Assembly: GCA_900770765.1 (NCBI GenBank) | Contig: CAAGLK010000114.1 | Location: 1 to 26,502 of the forward strand | Direction: 5' to 3' | Origin: Helicobacteraceae bacterium | Lineage (GTDB): Bacteria > Campylobacterota > Campylobacteria > Campylobacterales > Helicobacteraceae | DNA: 26,502 nt | Shown: positions 7,434 through 16,145 of the stretch, in pieces | How positions within the stretch are numbered: the stretch's first letter is position 1 | How the letters are laid out: every line of letters starts with the position of its first letter | Translations under genes and position numbers: made by a program | Notes under the pieces: generated by a model | Told to the model about the DNA's origin: nothing | Seen by the model: only the letters and a program-made list of their open reading frames with translations | The model's database searches: none

Positions 7434-9023
7434 ATGTTAAAGACAATCCGCTCTAAAATAATTGCAATGATTGTGGCGTTTTTATTAGTCCTTTTGGGAA
7501 TGGTGTATTATCATTTACAAAATGGCTTTGGACATATTGCAAAAACAAGCTCCACAAGCGAACTACGGCAATTAAACGCTCTTTTGTTTGAAGGGCTAAA
7601 GGTTGCTATGAACACAGGCGACCCATTAACTATAGGCAGTTTTATAGCAGGTGCTAAAAAGGTGCCTGGTGTTACAAATATGGAGCTATTTCCTGCAAAA
7701 GATGTTATTGAGCTTATGGGAATGCAAAAGGGCTATACAAATGACGCTGAGATTCTAAGCGTTTTTTCTTCTAAAAAAGAGTGGATTAAGACTTATAAAA
7801 CACAAAGCGACCAGGGATTTACAATGGCAAAGCCGATTTTTGCCGATGAATCTTGTGTTTTATGCCATGCTACTTCTAAAGTAGGCGATGTGCTAGGTGT
7901 GGCAAAAATGCAAATTTCAAATAATGAGCTTTTACAAACTACAAGCGGAGTGCAGATTAAAATTATAGGCTGGATGGTAGCTGTGGGTATTGCGGCGTTA
8001 TTTTTGCTGCTATTTTTATTTAATAGATGGGTTTTTAATCCTATTTCAAATTTAGCCGAAGTGGCTTATGATTTATCTCAAGGCGAGGGCGATTTAACTA
8101 AGCGGCTACCTGTTAAAAACGAAGATGAAATCGCAAAAGTAAGCACATATATAAATAATTTTATTCAAAAAATTAGTAACACGGTGCATAATGCAAAAGA
8201 AACAAGCCATCAAAACATCACACAATCAAACCAGCTATTTAGTGCCTCAAAAGAAATAGATGAAAGAATAAGCCGCTCTGTAGAAGTGGTGCAAAATAGC
8301 ACGAATCTTGGCAAAGATATTGAAAGTGTGTTAAATAATGCTGTATCTTTAGTAGAAACAAGCGCAAAAGATATACAAGAATCCGCCTCTCAATTAGCAA
8401 ATACAAAGGAATTATTACTAAAAGTAGCGCAAAATGTGCAAGAAAATGTAAGCACAGAGCATAATATAGCGCAAAGATTAGAACAAAGCGCGCAAGAAAC
8501 CGATAAAATAAAAGGCGTCTTAACAATAATCGCAGAAATCGCCGACCAAACAAGTCTATTAGCACTAAATGCAAATATTGAAGCAGCAAGAGCTGGGGAA
8601 GCTGGGCGTGGATTTGCCGTGGTGGCAGATGAGGTAAGAAAGCTAGCTGAAAGAACGCAAAAAAGCCTAGGCGAGATTAATGCAGTTGTAAATATGGTGA
8701 TTCAATCAATAAGTGATGCAAATACCGCAATGAGTAATAATGTGCAAAAAATCGTAAGTGTAGCCGATGCTTCAATGGAAAGCACGGATAATTTAGAGGA
8801 AAGCACAAAATCACTAGAAGCCGCAGTAAATGCGTCAAAAGAAGCACTGCAAAAAACAAATGAGCTATTTGAATCTATGCGAAGCGTTTTAAAACAAATA
8901 AGCGAAATAGACACACTAACGCACGAAAATAGCAAAACCGTAGCATTAATAAATAGCATATCTAAAGAAATGGCACAAAAGGCAAATATGCTAAATTCAC
9001 AGCTAGATTCCTTTAAATGCTAG
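7434..9023 (+). CDS. methyl-accepting chemotaxis protein with periplasmic CXXCH (c-type haem) sensor domain
   Basis: A 529-residue chemoreceptor. TM1 is at about residues 9-28 and TM2 at about 176-197, enclosing a periplasmic domain of about 148 residues. That domain contains PIFADESCVLCHATSKVGD, with C141-V-L-C144-H145, a covalent haem c motif, as in DUF3365/Tll0287-like sensor domains. A HAMP domain (about 198-250, NPISNLAEVAYDLSQGEGDL) and the signalling hairpin with tip IADQTSLLALNANIEAARAG then DEVRKLAERTQ follow. It would relay a redox or small-ligand signal to CheA/CheW. I start at the ATG at 7434, which has a strong AGGGGG site 4 bases upstream; an in-frame TTG at 7404 has none. No C-terminal pentapeptide for CheR docking is seen. 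A terminator-like hairpin follows. Confidence 0.92.
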   Translation: MLKTIRSKIIAMIVAFLLVLLGMVYYHLQNGFGHIAKTSSTSELRQLNALLFEGLKVAMNTGDPLTIGSFIAGAKKVPGVTNMELFPAKDVIELMGMQKGYTNDAEILSVFSSKKEWIKTYKTQSDQGFTMAKPIFADESCVLCHATSKVGDVLGVAKMQISNNELLQTTSGVQIKIIGWMVAVGIAALFLLLFLFNRWVFNPISNLAEVAYDLSQGEGDLTKRLPVKNEDEIAKVSTYINNFIQKISNTVHNAKETSHQNITQSNQLFSASKEIDERISRSVEVVQNSTNLGKDIESVLNNAVSLVETSAKDIQESASQLANTKELLLKVAQNVQENVSTEHNIAQRLEQSAQETDKIKGVLTIIAEIADQTSLLALNANIEAARAGEAGRGFAVVADEVRKLAERTQKSLGEINAVVNMVIQSISDANTAMSNNVQKIVSVADASMESTDNLEESTKSLEAAVNASKEALQKTNELFESMRSVLKQISEIDTLTHENSKTVALINSISKEMAQKANMLNSQLDSFKC

Positions 9024-9035
9024 AATCTTAATTTA

Positions 9036-9076
9036 GGATTCCACCTTTTAAAGTGGAATCTTAAATGTTTTCCTTT
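9036..9076 (+). terminator. rho-independent terminator after the chemoreceptor
   Basis: GATTCCAC (9037-9044) pairs with GTGGAATC (9053-9060) around an 8-base loop, followed by a T-rich stretch (TTAAATGTTTTCCTTTTATTT). It starts 13 bases after the stop and separates the chemoreceptor from the efflux operon. Confidence 0.6.
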
Positions 9077-9136
9077 TATTTTTATTTCAACAATGCTTTA
9101 ATTTAAGCATAATTTAGCTAGAATCGCAAACTTTTT

Positions 9137-9142
9137 TATAAT
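9137..9142 (+). promoter_or_regulatory. -10 box of the RND efflux operon
   Basis: TATAAT preceded by a T tract, ending 2 bases before the inverted-repeat operator. A start of transcription near 9149-9150 would fall inside that operator, leaving a leader of about 87 bases. Confidence 0.5.
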
Positions 9143-9144
9143 TT

Positions 9145-9162
9145 GTGTAATATAAATTACAC
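9145..9162. promoter_or_regulatory. CmeR-like operator (inverted repeat) of the efflux operon
   Basis: GTGTAAT-ATAA-ATTACAC is a perfect 7-bp inverted repeat with a 4-base centre. Its 16-base core TGTAAT-N4-ATTACA has the same arms and spacing as the site I recall for the TetR-family repressor CmeR upstream of cmeABC in Campylobacter jejuni (TGTAATAAATATTACA). It sits directly after the -10 box, the expected place for a repressor that blocks transcription. No TetR-family gene is present in this window. Confidence 0.65.
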
Positions 9163-9236
9163 TTTTTAAGCTCATTGTTTTTTTGTTATTTTTTTGAGCT
9201 TACAATTATAGATAGAATCCATTTTAAAGGAAATGT

Positions 9237-10403
9237 ATGCAATTTAAAAAAACATTGCCAAATTTGCTTTTAGCTTCTGTGTTTGCAGCTTTTTTAAGTG
9301 CGTGTTCTGGCGATAAAGAGACAAAAGCACAAGCACCTCAAGCTATGCCTGTTGAAACTTTTAGCGTTAAAAAAAGTGATGTAGAAATTAGCTTTGAATA
9401 CCCAGCACAGCTTAAAAGTTTGCAGAGTGTGGATGTTTATGCGAGAGTTGAGGGGACGCTTTTATCACAAAATTTTAAAGATGGTGGCTTTGTAAAAGAA
9501 GGTGATAAATTATATAAAATAGACCCTATAAAATATAAAGCAGCCTATGATATGGCAAATGCACAACTTGCCACCGCTAGGGCAAATTACTTCGCTTCTA
9601 GTAGAGATTGGGAAAGGGCTAAAAGACTTTTTAGTGAAAAGGCTCTAAGTCCTAAAGAATATGATTCCGCGAAATACGCTTATGAAAGTGCAGGCGCTGC
9701 GGTAATGAACGCAAGAGCGAATCTAAAGGTAGCTAAAACTGATTTAGATTATACCGATGTTATTGCCACAGCAAGCGGCAAAATCTCTATGAGTCGTTAT
9801 GATATAGGTGATTTAGTAGGAAAAGTGGGTGGTGATAATTTACTAACTACAATTACAAAATTAGACCCAATACATGCGGAGTTTTCAATACCAAATAATG
9901 ATTATTATTTTATAAGAGAGTTAGATAGAGAAAGTGTAAAAATTAAATACATTATGCCAAATAAAGAAGCGTATAAAGAGTTAGGCAAATTAGATTTTAT
10001 AGATAGCGTAATTGACGCAAACACAGCGACAATTAAAGCAAGAGCGATTGTAAATAATAAAGAAAACATTTTAGTCCCTGGTGAGTTTTCTAGAATCCGC
10101 TTAGAGGGATTCTTACTAAAAGATTCCATTGCGATTCCGCAAGCAGCATTAATGCAAAGTGCAAATGGCAGCTTTGTTTATAAAATAGTGGATGGTAAAG
10201 CTACCCCTGCTCCTATAACTTTAGGCTATATGTTTGATAAAAGCGTGGTTGTAAAAGATGGCTTAAAAGAAGGCGATGTGATTATTACAAGCCAGCTTAT
10301 TAAGATTCGTCCTAGTGCGCCTGTTATCCCTATGGAGCAGTTTAAAGCTATGCAATCGCAGCAAAACGCAGATTCTAAAGATTCTAAAGATTCTAAAAAA
10401 TAG
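9237..10403 (+). CDS. cmeA: RND efflux periplasmic membrane-fusion lipoprotein (CmeA/AcrA type)
   Basis: A 388-residue adaptor linking the inner-membrane pump to the outer-membrane channel. The signal peptide ends in the lipobox LSAC with Cys23 as the lipidated residue. A barrel-sandwich half-motif (VYARVEGTLLSQNFKDGG, then FVKEGDKLYKIDP), an alpha-hairpin (about 95-165), the second lipoyl half (DYTDVIATASGKIS) and beta-barrel and membrane-proximal domains follow (IAIPQAALM). The C-terminus is a charged DSKDSKDSKK tail made of three identical 9-base units. AAAGGA lies 5 bases before the ATG. Another ATG at 9233 is out of frame. It is first in a three-gene operon, in cmeABC order rather than the hefABC order with the channel first. 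The gene symbol is by homology and order. Confidence 0.9.
   Translation: MQFKKTLPNLLLASVFAAFLSACSGDKETKAQAPQAMPVETFSVKKSDVEISFEYPAQLKSLQSVDVYARVEGTLLSQNFKDGGFVKEGDKLYKIDPIKYKAAYDMANAQLATARANYFASSRDWERAKRLFSEKALSPKEYDSAKYAYESAGAAVMNARANLKVAKTDLDYTDVIATASGKISMSRYDIGDLVGKVGGDNLLTTITKLDPIHAEFSIPNNDYYFIRELDRESVKIKYIMPNKEAYKELGKLDFIDSVIDANTATIKARAIVNNKENILVPGEFSRIRLEGFLLKDSIAIPQAALMQSANGSFVYKIVDGKATPAPITLGYMFDKSVVVKDGLKEGDVIITSQLIKIRPSAPVIPMEQFKAMQSQQNADSKDSKDSKK
10372..10399 (+). repeat. three tandem copies of a 9-base unit at the end of the fusion-protein gene
   Basis: GATTCTAAA is repeated three times without change just before the stop, encoding Asp-Ser-Lys units. Because the unit is a multiple of three, copy changes lengthen or shorten the tail without shifting the frame. 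Confidence 0.7.
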
Positions 10404-10412
10404 GGTAAAGCT

Positions 10413-13400
10413 ATGTTTTCTAAATTTTTCATAAATCGGCCCGTTATGGCTATGGTTTTATCCATTGTTATTGTTATTGCTGGTGCTTTATCTATGACTT
10501 CGTTAGCGGTAGAGGATTATCCGCAAGTTACGCCGCCGCAAGTGGTAGTTGAGGCGGTATATCCGGGCGCTAGTGCGGATGTAATTTCTACAAGCGTAGC
10601 CTCCGTGCTTGAAAATAGCATAAATGGCGTGGATAATATGATTTATATGCAAAGCTCTTCTACTGCAAGCGGAACTTTAGCTATAAATGTATTTTTTACA
10701 AATGAAACAGACCCAGACCAAGCGACAATTGATGTAAATAACCGCGTCCAAGCAGTTCTTAGCAAACTCCCACAAGAAGTGCAGCGACAAGGCGTAACGG
10801 TAAGTAAGAGAAGCTCTACGATTCTAGGCGTTTATATGCTTTTTTCAGATAATGCAAATCACAGCTCCACTTATATCGCAAATTACGCTTCTATAAATAT
10901 CTTAGATGAATTGAAGCGTGTCCCAGGCGTGGGTGATGCACAGCTTTTTTCTAATGAAGAATATTCTATGCGTATTTGGCTATCTCCTGATAAGCTAAAA
11001 AAATATAATCTAACCACCGCAGAAGTGCTAGCAGTTATCCAAGAGCAAAACTCGCAATTTGCCGTTGGTGCCTTTGGTAATGAGCCTATTAGTAAAGATA
11101 TAGATTTTACTTATTCAGTTACTACACAAGGACGATTTAGCACACCGCAAGAGTTTGAAAAAATCTTAATTAAAACTAACGCCGATGGCTCTAGTTTATT
11201 GCTTAAAGACATCGCTAGAGTGGAGCTAGGAGCCGCAGATTATGGCGTTAATGCCTTTTATAATGGTAAAACTGCCGTGCCTTTTGGAATCTTTTTACAA
11301 CCTGGCGCAAACGCCCTAAACACCGCCGAAGCAGTGGAAGCGACTTTGCAGAATCTTAAAAAAGACTTCCCAGATGGGCTGCAATATGCAATGCCTTATG
11401 ATACGACTGAGTTTGTTAAAGTATCAGTTAAAGAAGTGGTAAAAACATTTGCTGAAGCAATTGTTTTAGTTATTCTTGTAATTTACTTTTTCTTACAAAA
11501 TTTTAGAGCGACAATTATTCCAGTGTTAGCCGTGCCGGTGTCCATCATTGGCTCATTTGCTGGAATGTATCTTTTAGGCTTTTCTATTAATATGCTAACT
11601 CTTTTTGGATTAGTTTTAGCTATTGGAATCGTAGTTGATGATGCGATTATTGTTATTGAAAATGTTGAGAGAATAATCCATGAGGAAAAACTTCCGGTAA
11701 AAGAGGCGACAATTAAGGCTATGGATGAAATCGCAAGCCCTGTTGTGGCCATCGTGCTTGTGTTATCGGCCGTGTTTATCCCTGTGGCGTTTATTGGCGG
11801 CTTTAGTGGGGAGATTTATAAGCAATTTGCAATTACTATTGTTGTATCCGTTATTATCTCTGGCTTTGTGGCGCTTACGCTTACTCCAGCACTTTGTGTT
11901 TCAATTTTAAAAGCAAAAGAGCCTAAGCCATTTTTTATAGTAAAAAAGTTTAATGATATATTTAATGTAATTTCACATAAATTCACGGAATCCGTAGCGC
12001 ATGCTATTAGGCGTGGAATGCTTTATTTATTTATCTTTGCGGCAATTGTGTTTGCTGCTGGTGGGCTATTTACTAGACTATCTTCCTCTCTTGTGCCACC
12101 AGAAGATAAAGGGATATTGCTAACAATTGTGCAAATGCCACCAGCTACGGCTTTAAGCAAGACAACACAAGCGGTAAAAGAGCTAGAAGCATTAATTAGA
12201 GATAATCCTAACATTGAAGCAGCAGGGGCGTTAGCTGGGTATGATATGCTATCTGGTGCGGCTAGGACATTTGGCGGGACTATGTTTGTAAAGCTAAAAG
12301 ACTGGGATTTAAGGAAAGAGAAGGGAACTGATTCCATCTCGTTAGCTAATACTTTCACAGGGCAGCTTATGCGTCATCCTAATGCAATAGCTTTCTCGCT
12401 AAACCCACCGCCGATTATGGGGCTAAGCCTTACAAGTGGCTTTGAGATGTATATACAAGATAGAACGGGTGGGAAAATAGAGGATTTACAAAATTATGTA
12501 AATCAAATCGTGCAAAAGGCGGCAGAGCGTCCTGAAATGACAGGGGTTAGGACAACGCTTAGTGCGAATATCCCACAATATAAAGTGGATTTAGATAGAG
12601 AAAAAGCTAAGGCATTAGGCGTAAGTATTACCGATGTTTTCTCCACGCTTCAATCTACCTTTGGTGCGTATTATGTAAATGATTTTAATTTATATGGTAG
12701 GACTTATAAGGTAAGCGCACAAGCTGAAAGTAATTTTAGAGAGAATCCAGAGGATTTAAGAGAAGTTTTTGTGAAATCTAATAAGGGTGATTTAATCCCT
12801 ATTAGCTCTCTAGTTAGCTTTGAAAGAGTCGTTGGGGCTGATATTTTAGAGAGGTTTAATCTATTCCCATCGGCGAAAATTATCGGCGATACCGCACAAG
12901 GCTTCTCTTCTGGTGATGCAATGGATGCAATAACTAAAGTAGCTGAAAGCATTTTGCCAGATGGCTATACAATAGCATGGTCAGGGTCTAGCTATCAAGA
13001 AAAGGCAAGCTCTGGCACGGGGGCGGTTGCCTTTATCTTTGGACTTGTGTTTGTATTTTTAATCCTTGCGGCACAATATGAAAAGTGGATTATGCCACTA
13101 GCGGTTCTTACTGCCGTGCCTTTTGCGGTGTTTGGTGCGGTGCTTGCCACTTGGCTAAGAGGCTTGGATAATGATATTTATTTTCAAATTGGGCTTGTTA
13201 TGCTAATTGCACTAGCGGCTAAAAATGCGATTTTGATTATTGAGTTTGCAATGCATGCTAGAGAAGTGGAAGGTAAAAATATCTATGAAGCTGCAGTAGA
13301 AGCCGCACGGCTTAGATTCCGCCCTATTGTTATGACTTCAATTGCCTTTACAATAGGCGTCTTACCGCTAGCCATTAGCACAGGGGCTGGTAGTGCAAGT

Positions 13401-13541
13401 AGGCATGCAATAGGCACAGGTGTAATTGGCGGGATGCTAGCGGCTACCTTTATAGCGACTTTCTTTATACCGCTTTTTTATACATATTTTGCACGATTTA
13501 GCGAGTTTTGCGGTAGGTTAGGGGGTAAAAATGAAAAGTAA
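10413..13541 (+). CDS. cmeB: RND multidrug efflux pump, inner-membrane transporter (CmeB/AcrB, HAE1 family)
   Basis: A 1042-residue proton-driven drug exporter with the usual 12 transmembrane helices in two halves, each with a large periplasmic loop. The N-terminus MFSKFFINRPVMAMVLSI and DYPQVTPPQVVVEAVYPGAS are classic HAE1 signatures. The proton-relay residues are present: Asp409-Asp410 in GIVVDDAIIVIENVER (TM4) and Lys937 in LAAKNAILIIEFA (TM10), equivalent to AcrB Asp407/Asp408/Lys940. The short gap to the upstream stop (9 bases) and a GGGTAAAG ribosome-binding site show co-transcription. Its end overlaps the next gene by 11 bases. Substrates cannot be read from sequence; CmeB relatives export bile salts and several antibiotics, which fits an intestinal host. 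Confidence 0.95.
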   Translation: MFSKFFINRPVMAMVLSIVIVIAGALSMTSLAVEDYPQVTPPQVVVEAVYPGASADVISTSVASVLENSINGVDNMIYMQSSSTASGTLAINVFFTNETDPDQATIDVNNRVQAVLSKLPQEVQRQGVTVSKRSSTILGVYMLFSDNANHSSTYIANYASINILDELKRVPGVGDAQLFSNEEYSMRIWLSPDKLKKYNLTTAEVLAVIQEQNSQFAVGAFGNEPISKDIDFTYSVTTQGRFSTPQEFEKILIKTNADGSSLLLKDIARVELGAADYGVNAFYNGKTAVPFGIFLQPGANALNTAEAVEATLQNLKKDFPDGLQYAMPYDTTEFVKVSVKEVVKTFAEAIVLVILVIYFFLQNFRATIIPVLAVPVSIIGSFAGMYLLGFSINMLTLFGLVLAIGIVVDDAIIVIENVERIIHEEKLPVKEATIKAMDEIASPVVAIVLVLSAVFIPVAFIGGFSGEIYKQFAITIVVSVIISGFVALTLTPALCVSILKAKEPKPFFIVKKFNDIFNVISHKFTESVAHAIRRGMLYLFIFAAIVFAAGGLFTRLSSSLVPPEDKGILLTIVQMPPATALSKTTQAVKELEALIRDNPNIEAAGALAGYDMLSGAARTFGGTMFVKLKDWDLRKEKGTDSISLANTFTGQLMRHPNAIAFSLNPPPIMGLSLTSGFEMYIQDRTGGKIEDLQNYVNQIVQKAAERPEMTGVRTTLSANIPQYKVDLDREKAKALGVSITDVFSTLQSTFGAYYVNDFNLYGRTYKVSAQAESNFRENPEDLREVFVKSNKGDLIPISSLVSFERVVGADILERFNLFPSAKIIGDTAQGFSSGDAMDAITKVAESILPDGYTIAWSGSSYQEKASSGTGAVAFIFGLVFVFLILAAQYEKWIMPLAVLTAVPFAVFGAVLATWLRGLDNDIYFQIGLVMLIALAAKNAILIIEFAMHAREVEGKNIYEAAVEAARLRFRPIVMTSIAFTIGVLPLAISTGAGSASRHAIGTGVIGGMLAATFIATFFIPLFYTYFARFSEFCGRLGGKNEK

Positions 13542-14958
13542 TAATTTGCGATTCCACATTTTAGCGACAATTTTAGCACTAAGCCTTGCTGGCTGCTCTT
13601 TATCGCCTAAATACACAACGCCCACTACGAATCTACCGGATTCTGCAAAGGCAATAGAGACGGCTAAAAAATTTGAGATTCCACAAAAATGGTGGGAGGA
13701 TTTTGGCGATATTAGACTAAATGCTTTTGTAGAAGAAGCATTGCAAAATAACTATGATTTATTAGTCGCAATGGAGAGAGTAGAGCAGGCAAGGGCTTCT
13801 TGGAGCTATGCTAGAAGCGACCGCTATCCAGCCTTAAATGCAGAGGGAAGTGGCACTAAAAATAGAAAAAATGTAGAGTTAGGGAAGCTAGAAAATTATA
13901 ATAACTTCTCTTTAAGTGCGATTCTAAGCTACGAGCTTGATTTATGGGGCAGAGCTAGAGATATGGATAGAAGCGCTAGGGCGAAGCTACTAGCAAGTAA
14001 GGCAAACGCCGATGTCGTGCGGCTTAGCCTAATTTCTAGCATAGCACAAAGTTATTTTGGGATTCTAACTCTAAATAATCAAGCAGATATTGCAAAAAGG
14101 ACGCTAAAAGCTAGAGTTGAAAATTATGAATATAGAAAAAAGGAATTTGAAAGCGGCAAAATAAGTGAAATAGATATGCAGCAAGCAAGAGCAGAGATGG
14201 AATCCGTGCGCGCACAAATGCAGAGTATCTTAATGGAGCGAAATTCCGCACAAAGTGCCTTTAGTATCTTGCTAGGGCGTGATGGCGCTGGGGTGTTTAA
14301 AAATGAGATTCCACAAAATGTGGAATCGCTACCGCCTATGCCAGAGATTTCCGCTGGGCTTCCATCGGTGATTTTAGAGCAGAGACCAGATATTGAAGCA
14401 GCAGAGCAGAATCTTAAGGCGGCGAATTTCTCAATTGGCGTAGCTAGAAGCGCCTACTTCCCTACAATCTCACTAACAGGTCTCTTTGGCTATGCTAGTC
14501 CGCAGCTAAACGAGCTTATTAGCACGAGTAATTCTACTTGGAATTTTGGTGGGAATTTCGTGGGGAATTTGCTAGATTTTGGCAGAACTAGCGCTAATGT
14601 GGATTTAAGCAAATCACAATATAGAGAAATGCTTTTAGCCTATGGGCAGACTCTGCGGAGTGCCTTTGGCGAGGTGAGAAATGCACTATTTAACTATGAA
14701 AATACTTCTGTGCGTGTAAATAGCCTAGATGCGCAAGTAATGGCATTAAGGCGAACGCTTGTTTTAGCGACTTTACGCTATGAAGAGGGCTATACGAATT
14801 ATTTAGAAGTACTAAACGCACAAAGCTCACTTTTTAGTGCGGAATTAACACAGCAAAGTGCAAGGCTAGAAGCTCTAAGCTCGGCTATTAGCATCTATAA
14901 AGCCTTTGGCGGTGGATGGAAGAAAGAGAAGTTTAGAGAAGAGAACGGAGTGCGGTAA
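13531..14958 (+). CDS. cmeC: RND efflux outer-membrane lipoprotein channel (CmeC/OprM, NodT family)
   Basis: A 475-residue outer-membrane factor. The signal peptide ends in lipobox LAGC with Cys22 lipidated, followed by SLSPKYTTPTTNLPDS, the usual entry of the NodT/OprM family. Two repeats of the outer-membrane efflux domain follow: the first about 60-250 (FVEEALQNNYDLLVAMERVEQ), the second about 270-460 (LPSVILEQRPDIEAAEQNL, RYEEGYTNYLEVLNAQ). They form the trimeric beta-barrel and periplasmic tunnel. The start ATG overlaps the pump gene by 11 bases with a strong AGGGGG site. Last gene of the operon; mobile-element debris begins immediately after its stop. Confidence 0.92.
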   Translation: MKSNNLRFHILATILALSLAGCSLSPKYTTPTTNLPDSAKAIETAKKFEIPQKWWEDFGDIRLNAFVEEALQNNYDLLVAMERVEQARASWSYARSDRYPALNAEGSGTKNRKNVELGKLENYNNFSLSAILSYELDLWGRARDMDRSARAKLLASKANADVVRLSLISSIAQSYFGILTLNNQADIAKRTLKARVENYEYRKKEFESGKISEIDMQQARAEMESVRAQMQSILMERNSAQSAFSILLGRDGAGVFKNEIPQNVESLPPMPEISAGLPSVILEQRPDIEAAEQNLKAANFSIGVARSAYFPTISLTGLFGYASPQLNELISTSNSTWNFGGNFVGNLLDFGRTSANVDLSKSQYREMLLAYGQTLRSAFGEVRNALFNYENTSVRVNSLDAQVMALRRTLVLATLRYEEGYTNYLEVLNAQSSLFSAELTQQSARLEALSSAISIYKAFGGGWKKEKFREENGVR

Positions 14959-15229
14959 GCTATAAGCATTAATAACGCTATTAATCTAGGCGACTATTAC
15001 ACGCCTAGAGATATAGCAGAATTGCTTTGTGAAGCTATTTGAATTTTGGCATCAAGTAGAGTCCATAGAAGTGATATGCTAGAGATTTTTAGACCTATAA
15101 GTTTAGAACATCGTTTTGTTGTTATTTATGTAAAACTACTTTAATAAAACAGTGCCTCTAGCTGCATTTGTAGGAAAACGCAAAAAAAGAAGCTGGCAAT
15201 GGAATCAACCTATTATAAAATGGAGATAA
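14959..15229 (+). pseudogene. gene remnant with a methylase-like start and an unrecognised end
   Basis: This 272-base gap holds no intact gene. In the frame after the channel stop it reads INNAINLGDYYTPRDIAELL then CEAI and a TGA. The LGDYYTPRDIAELL piece resembles the entry of N6-adenine DNA methylases (G-x-YYTP-x-x-[IV]A-x-LL). After the TGA the same frame stays open (ASSRVHRSDMLEIFRPISLE, then HRFVVIYVKLL) to 15143. Another frame then encodes NKTVPLAAFVGKRKKRSWQW and NQPIIKWR, ending at 15229 just before the next ORF. I do not recognise the second part. The pattern of short protein-like pieces in changing frames suggests a decayed, internally deleted gene of a mobile element. Confidence 0.4.
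14968..14985. terminator. short AT hairpin behind the efflux operon
   Basis: ATTAATA (14968-14974), loop ACGC, TATTAAT (14979-14985), a perfect 7-bp inverted repeat 10 bases after the stop. It lacks a T run, so it is a weak candidate terminator. It also lies inside the methylase-like remnant. Confidence 0.25.
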
Positions 15230-15230
15230 A

Positions 15231-15542
15231 ATGAAAGAGCATAAAGCAATAGTTAGCATAAATGATATGATACATATTATGGAGCAACGCCAAAAGCAAT
15301 TTACCAGCACTAAATTTGAAAACTTCTTAGGGTTATTTTTGCCTAGTAAAAACATAACAAAAAGCAGAATCTATAAGGATTTTATAAACAATAATCAACA
15401 ATATATCTTAAGAGATGATTTATTTATAAAAATTACAATAACAGGAAGGCTTTTAACACAAAAACACAAAGATGTTTTAGAATGTATATTTGCTAGCATT
15501 AGTAGCAATGGAGAATTTAACTTATGTTTTAAATATATGTAA
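15231..15542 (+). CDS. truncated replication-initiator-like (TrfA-like) protein
   Basis: A 103-residue ORF with a GGAGA ribosome-binding site 4-5 bases before its ATG. The middle (KFENFLGLFLPSKNITKS) and the end (FIKITITGRLLTQKHKDVLE, then CIF) resemble the N-terminal part of TrfA-like plasmid initiators, where a residue pattern of the type I-x-x-TG-x-x-LTQ-x-H-x-DVL is followed by the DNA-binding region. The ORF ends soon after, at FKYM, so it lacks the rest of such a protein. It is convergent with the next gene with only 8 bases between stops, and probably marks the junction where a second element truncated the first. Family assignment is tentative. Confidence 0.45.
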   Translation: MKEHKAIVSINDMIHIMEQRQKQFTSTKFENFLGLFLPSKNITKSRIYKDFINNNQQYILRDDLFIKITITGRLLTQKHKDVLECIFASISSNGEFNLCFKYM

Positions 15543-15563
15543 AAATAATATTAAATATATTTA
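15530..15563. terminator. AT-only inverted repeat between convergent genes
   Basis: TAAATATAT (15530-15538) and ATATATTTA (15555-15563) can pair across the two convergent stop codons. It could act as a bidirectional terminator or mark a junction, but contains no G-C pairs. Confidence 0.25.
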
Positions 15564-16126
15564 TCGCTTGTTTGCCATAAGCTCTTAAATAGCATATCAC
15601 CCTTTGTTGGTGTTTGTTTAGGTAATTGTGGAATCGTATTACTAGATAAATCAAAAAGCGTTTGAATATTTGTATTTTCTATATTTTTAATTAATGAATT
15701 TATATTGCTTGGTTTTAAATTTGTAATTTCAAAATTACTCCACTCTCCATCTTTTTCATCCCAACTAATTTTAAAATCATCAATCTCTAAAGAATTTGCT
15801 AAAAAATAACTATGCACGACCGCTAAAGCATCCATAATGGAATCTTGTTGTTCTTTAGATAAAGTATTAAATGTTAAGCTAAAAAAATAGCTACCAGATG
15901 CAAATAGCCCAATTTGCCTATAATCAAACACTAGCGTTTGGATTTTTTCTTTTGGAGCTTGATTATTAAGAGCTGATATTAATAAGTCTTGCTTTTCTTG
16001 CGAGTTTTGCGCTAATTCCTTATTGCCATACGCCTTTAAAACTTCTAGCAATAATAGGTTTTCTTTACTTAAACTGCTTTGGCTTAACTCTTCTTTTATT
16101 GCTTGCTGTATATTTGCTATATTCAT
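15551..16126 (-). CDS. hypothetical protein of an integrated element
   Basis: A 191-residue soluble protein that I do not recognise. It has an N-terminal helical stretch rich in Gln, Glu, Leu and Ser (MNIANIQQAIKEELSQSSLS) and a mixed alpha/beta middle with aromatic residues (VFDYRQIGLFASGSYFFSL). An acidic segment WDEKDGEWSNFEI and a Pro/Thr-containing C-terminal part (IPQLPKQTPTKGDM) follow. No transmembrane segment, signal peptide or catalytic motif is visible. AAAGGA lies 12 bases upstream, and the gap to the methyltransferase gene ahead of it is 19 bases, so both are probably transcribed together. It is the last gene of the element on this side. Confidence 0.7.
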   Translation of the reverse strand: MNIANIQQAIKEELSQSSLSKENLLLLEVLKAYGNKELAQNSQEKQDLLISALNNQAPKEKIQTLVFDYRQIGLFASGSYFFSLTFNTLSKEQQDSIMDALAVVHSYFLANSLEIDDFKISWDEKDGEWSNFEITNLKPSNINSLIKNIENTNIQTLFDLSSNTIPQLPKQTPTKGDMLFKSLWQTSDKYI

Positions 16127-16145
16127 TAATATCTACTATCCTTTG

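Noticed and set aside
8239..8959. Minus-strand ORFs of 60-116 codons opposite the chemoreceptor
   Set aside because: Shadow frames of a helical, Ala/Glu/Lys-rich coding sequence; Leu/Arg-rich products without start signals.
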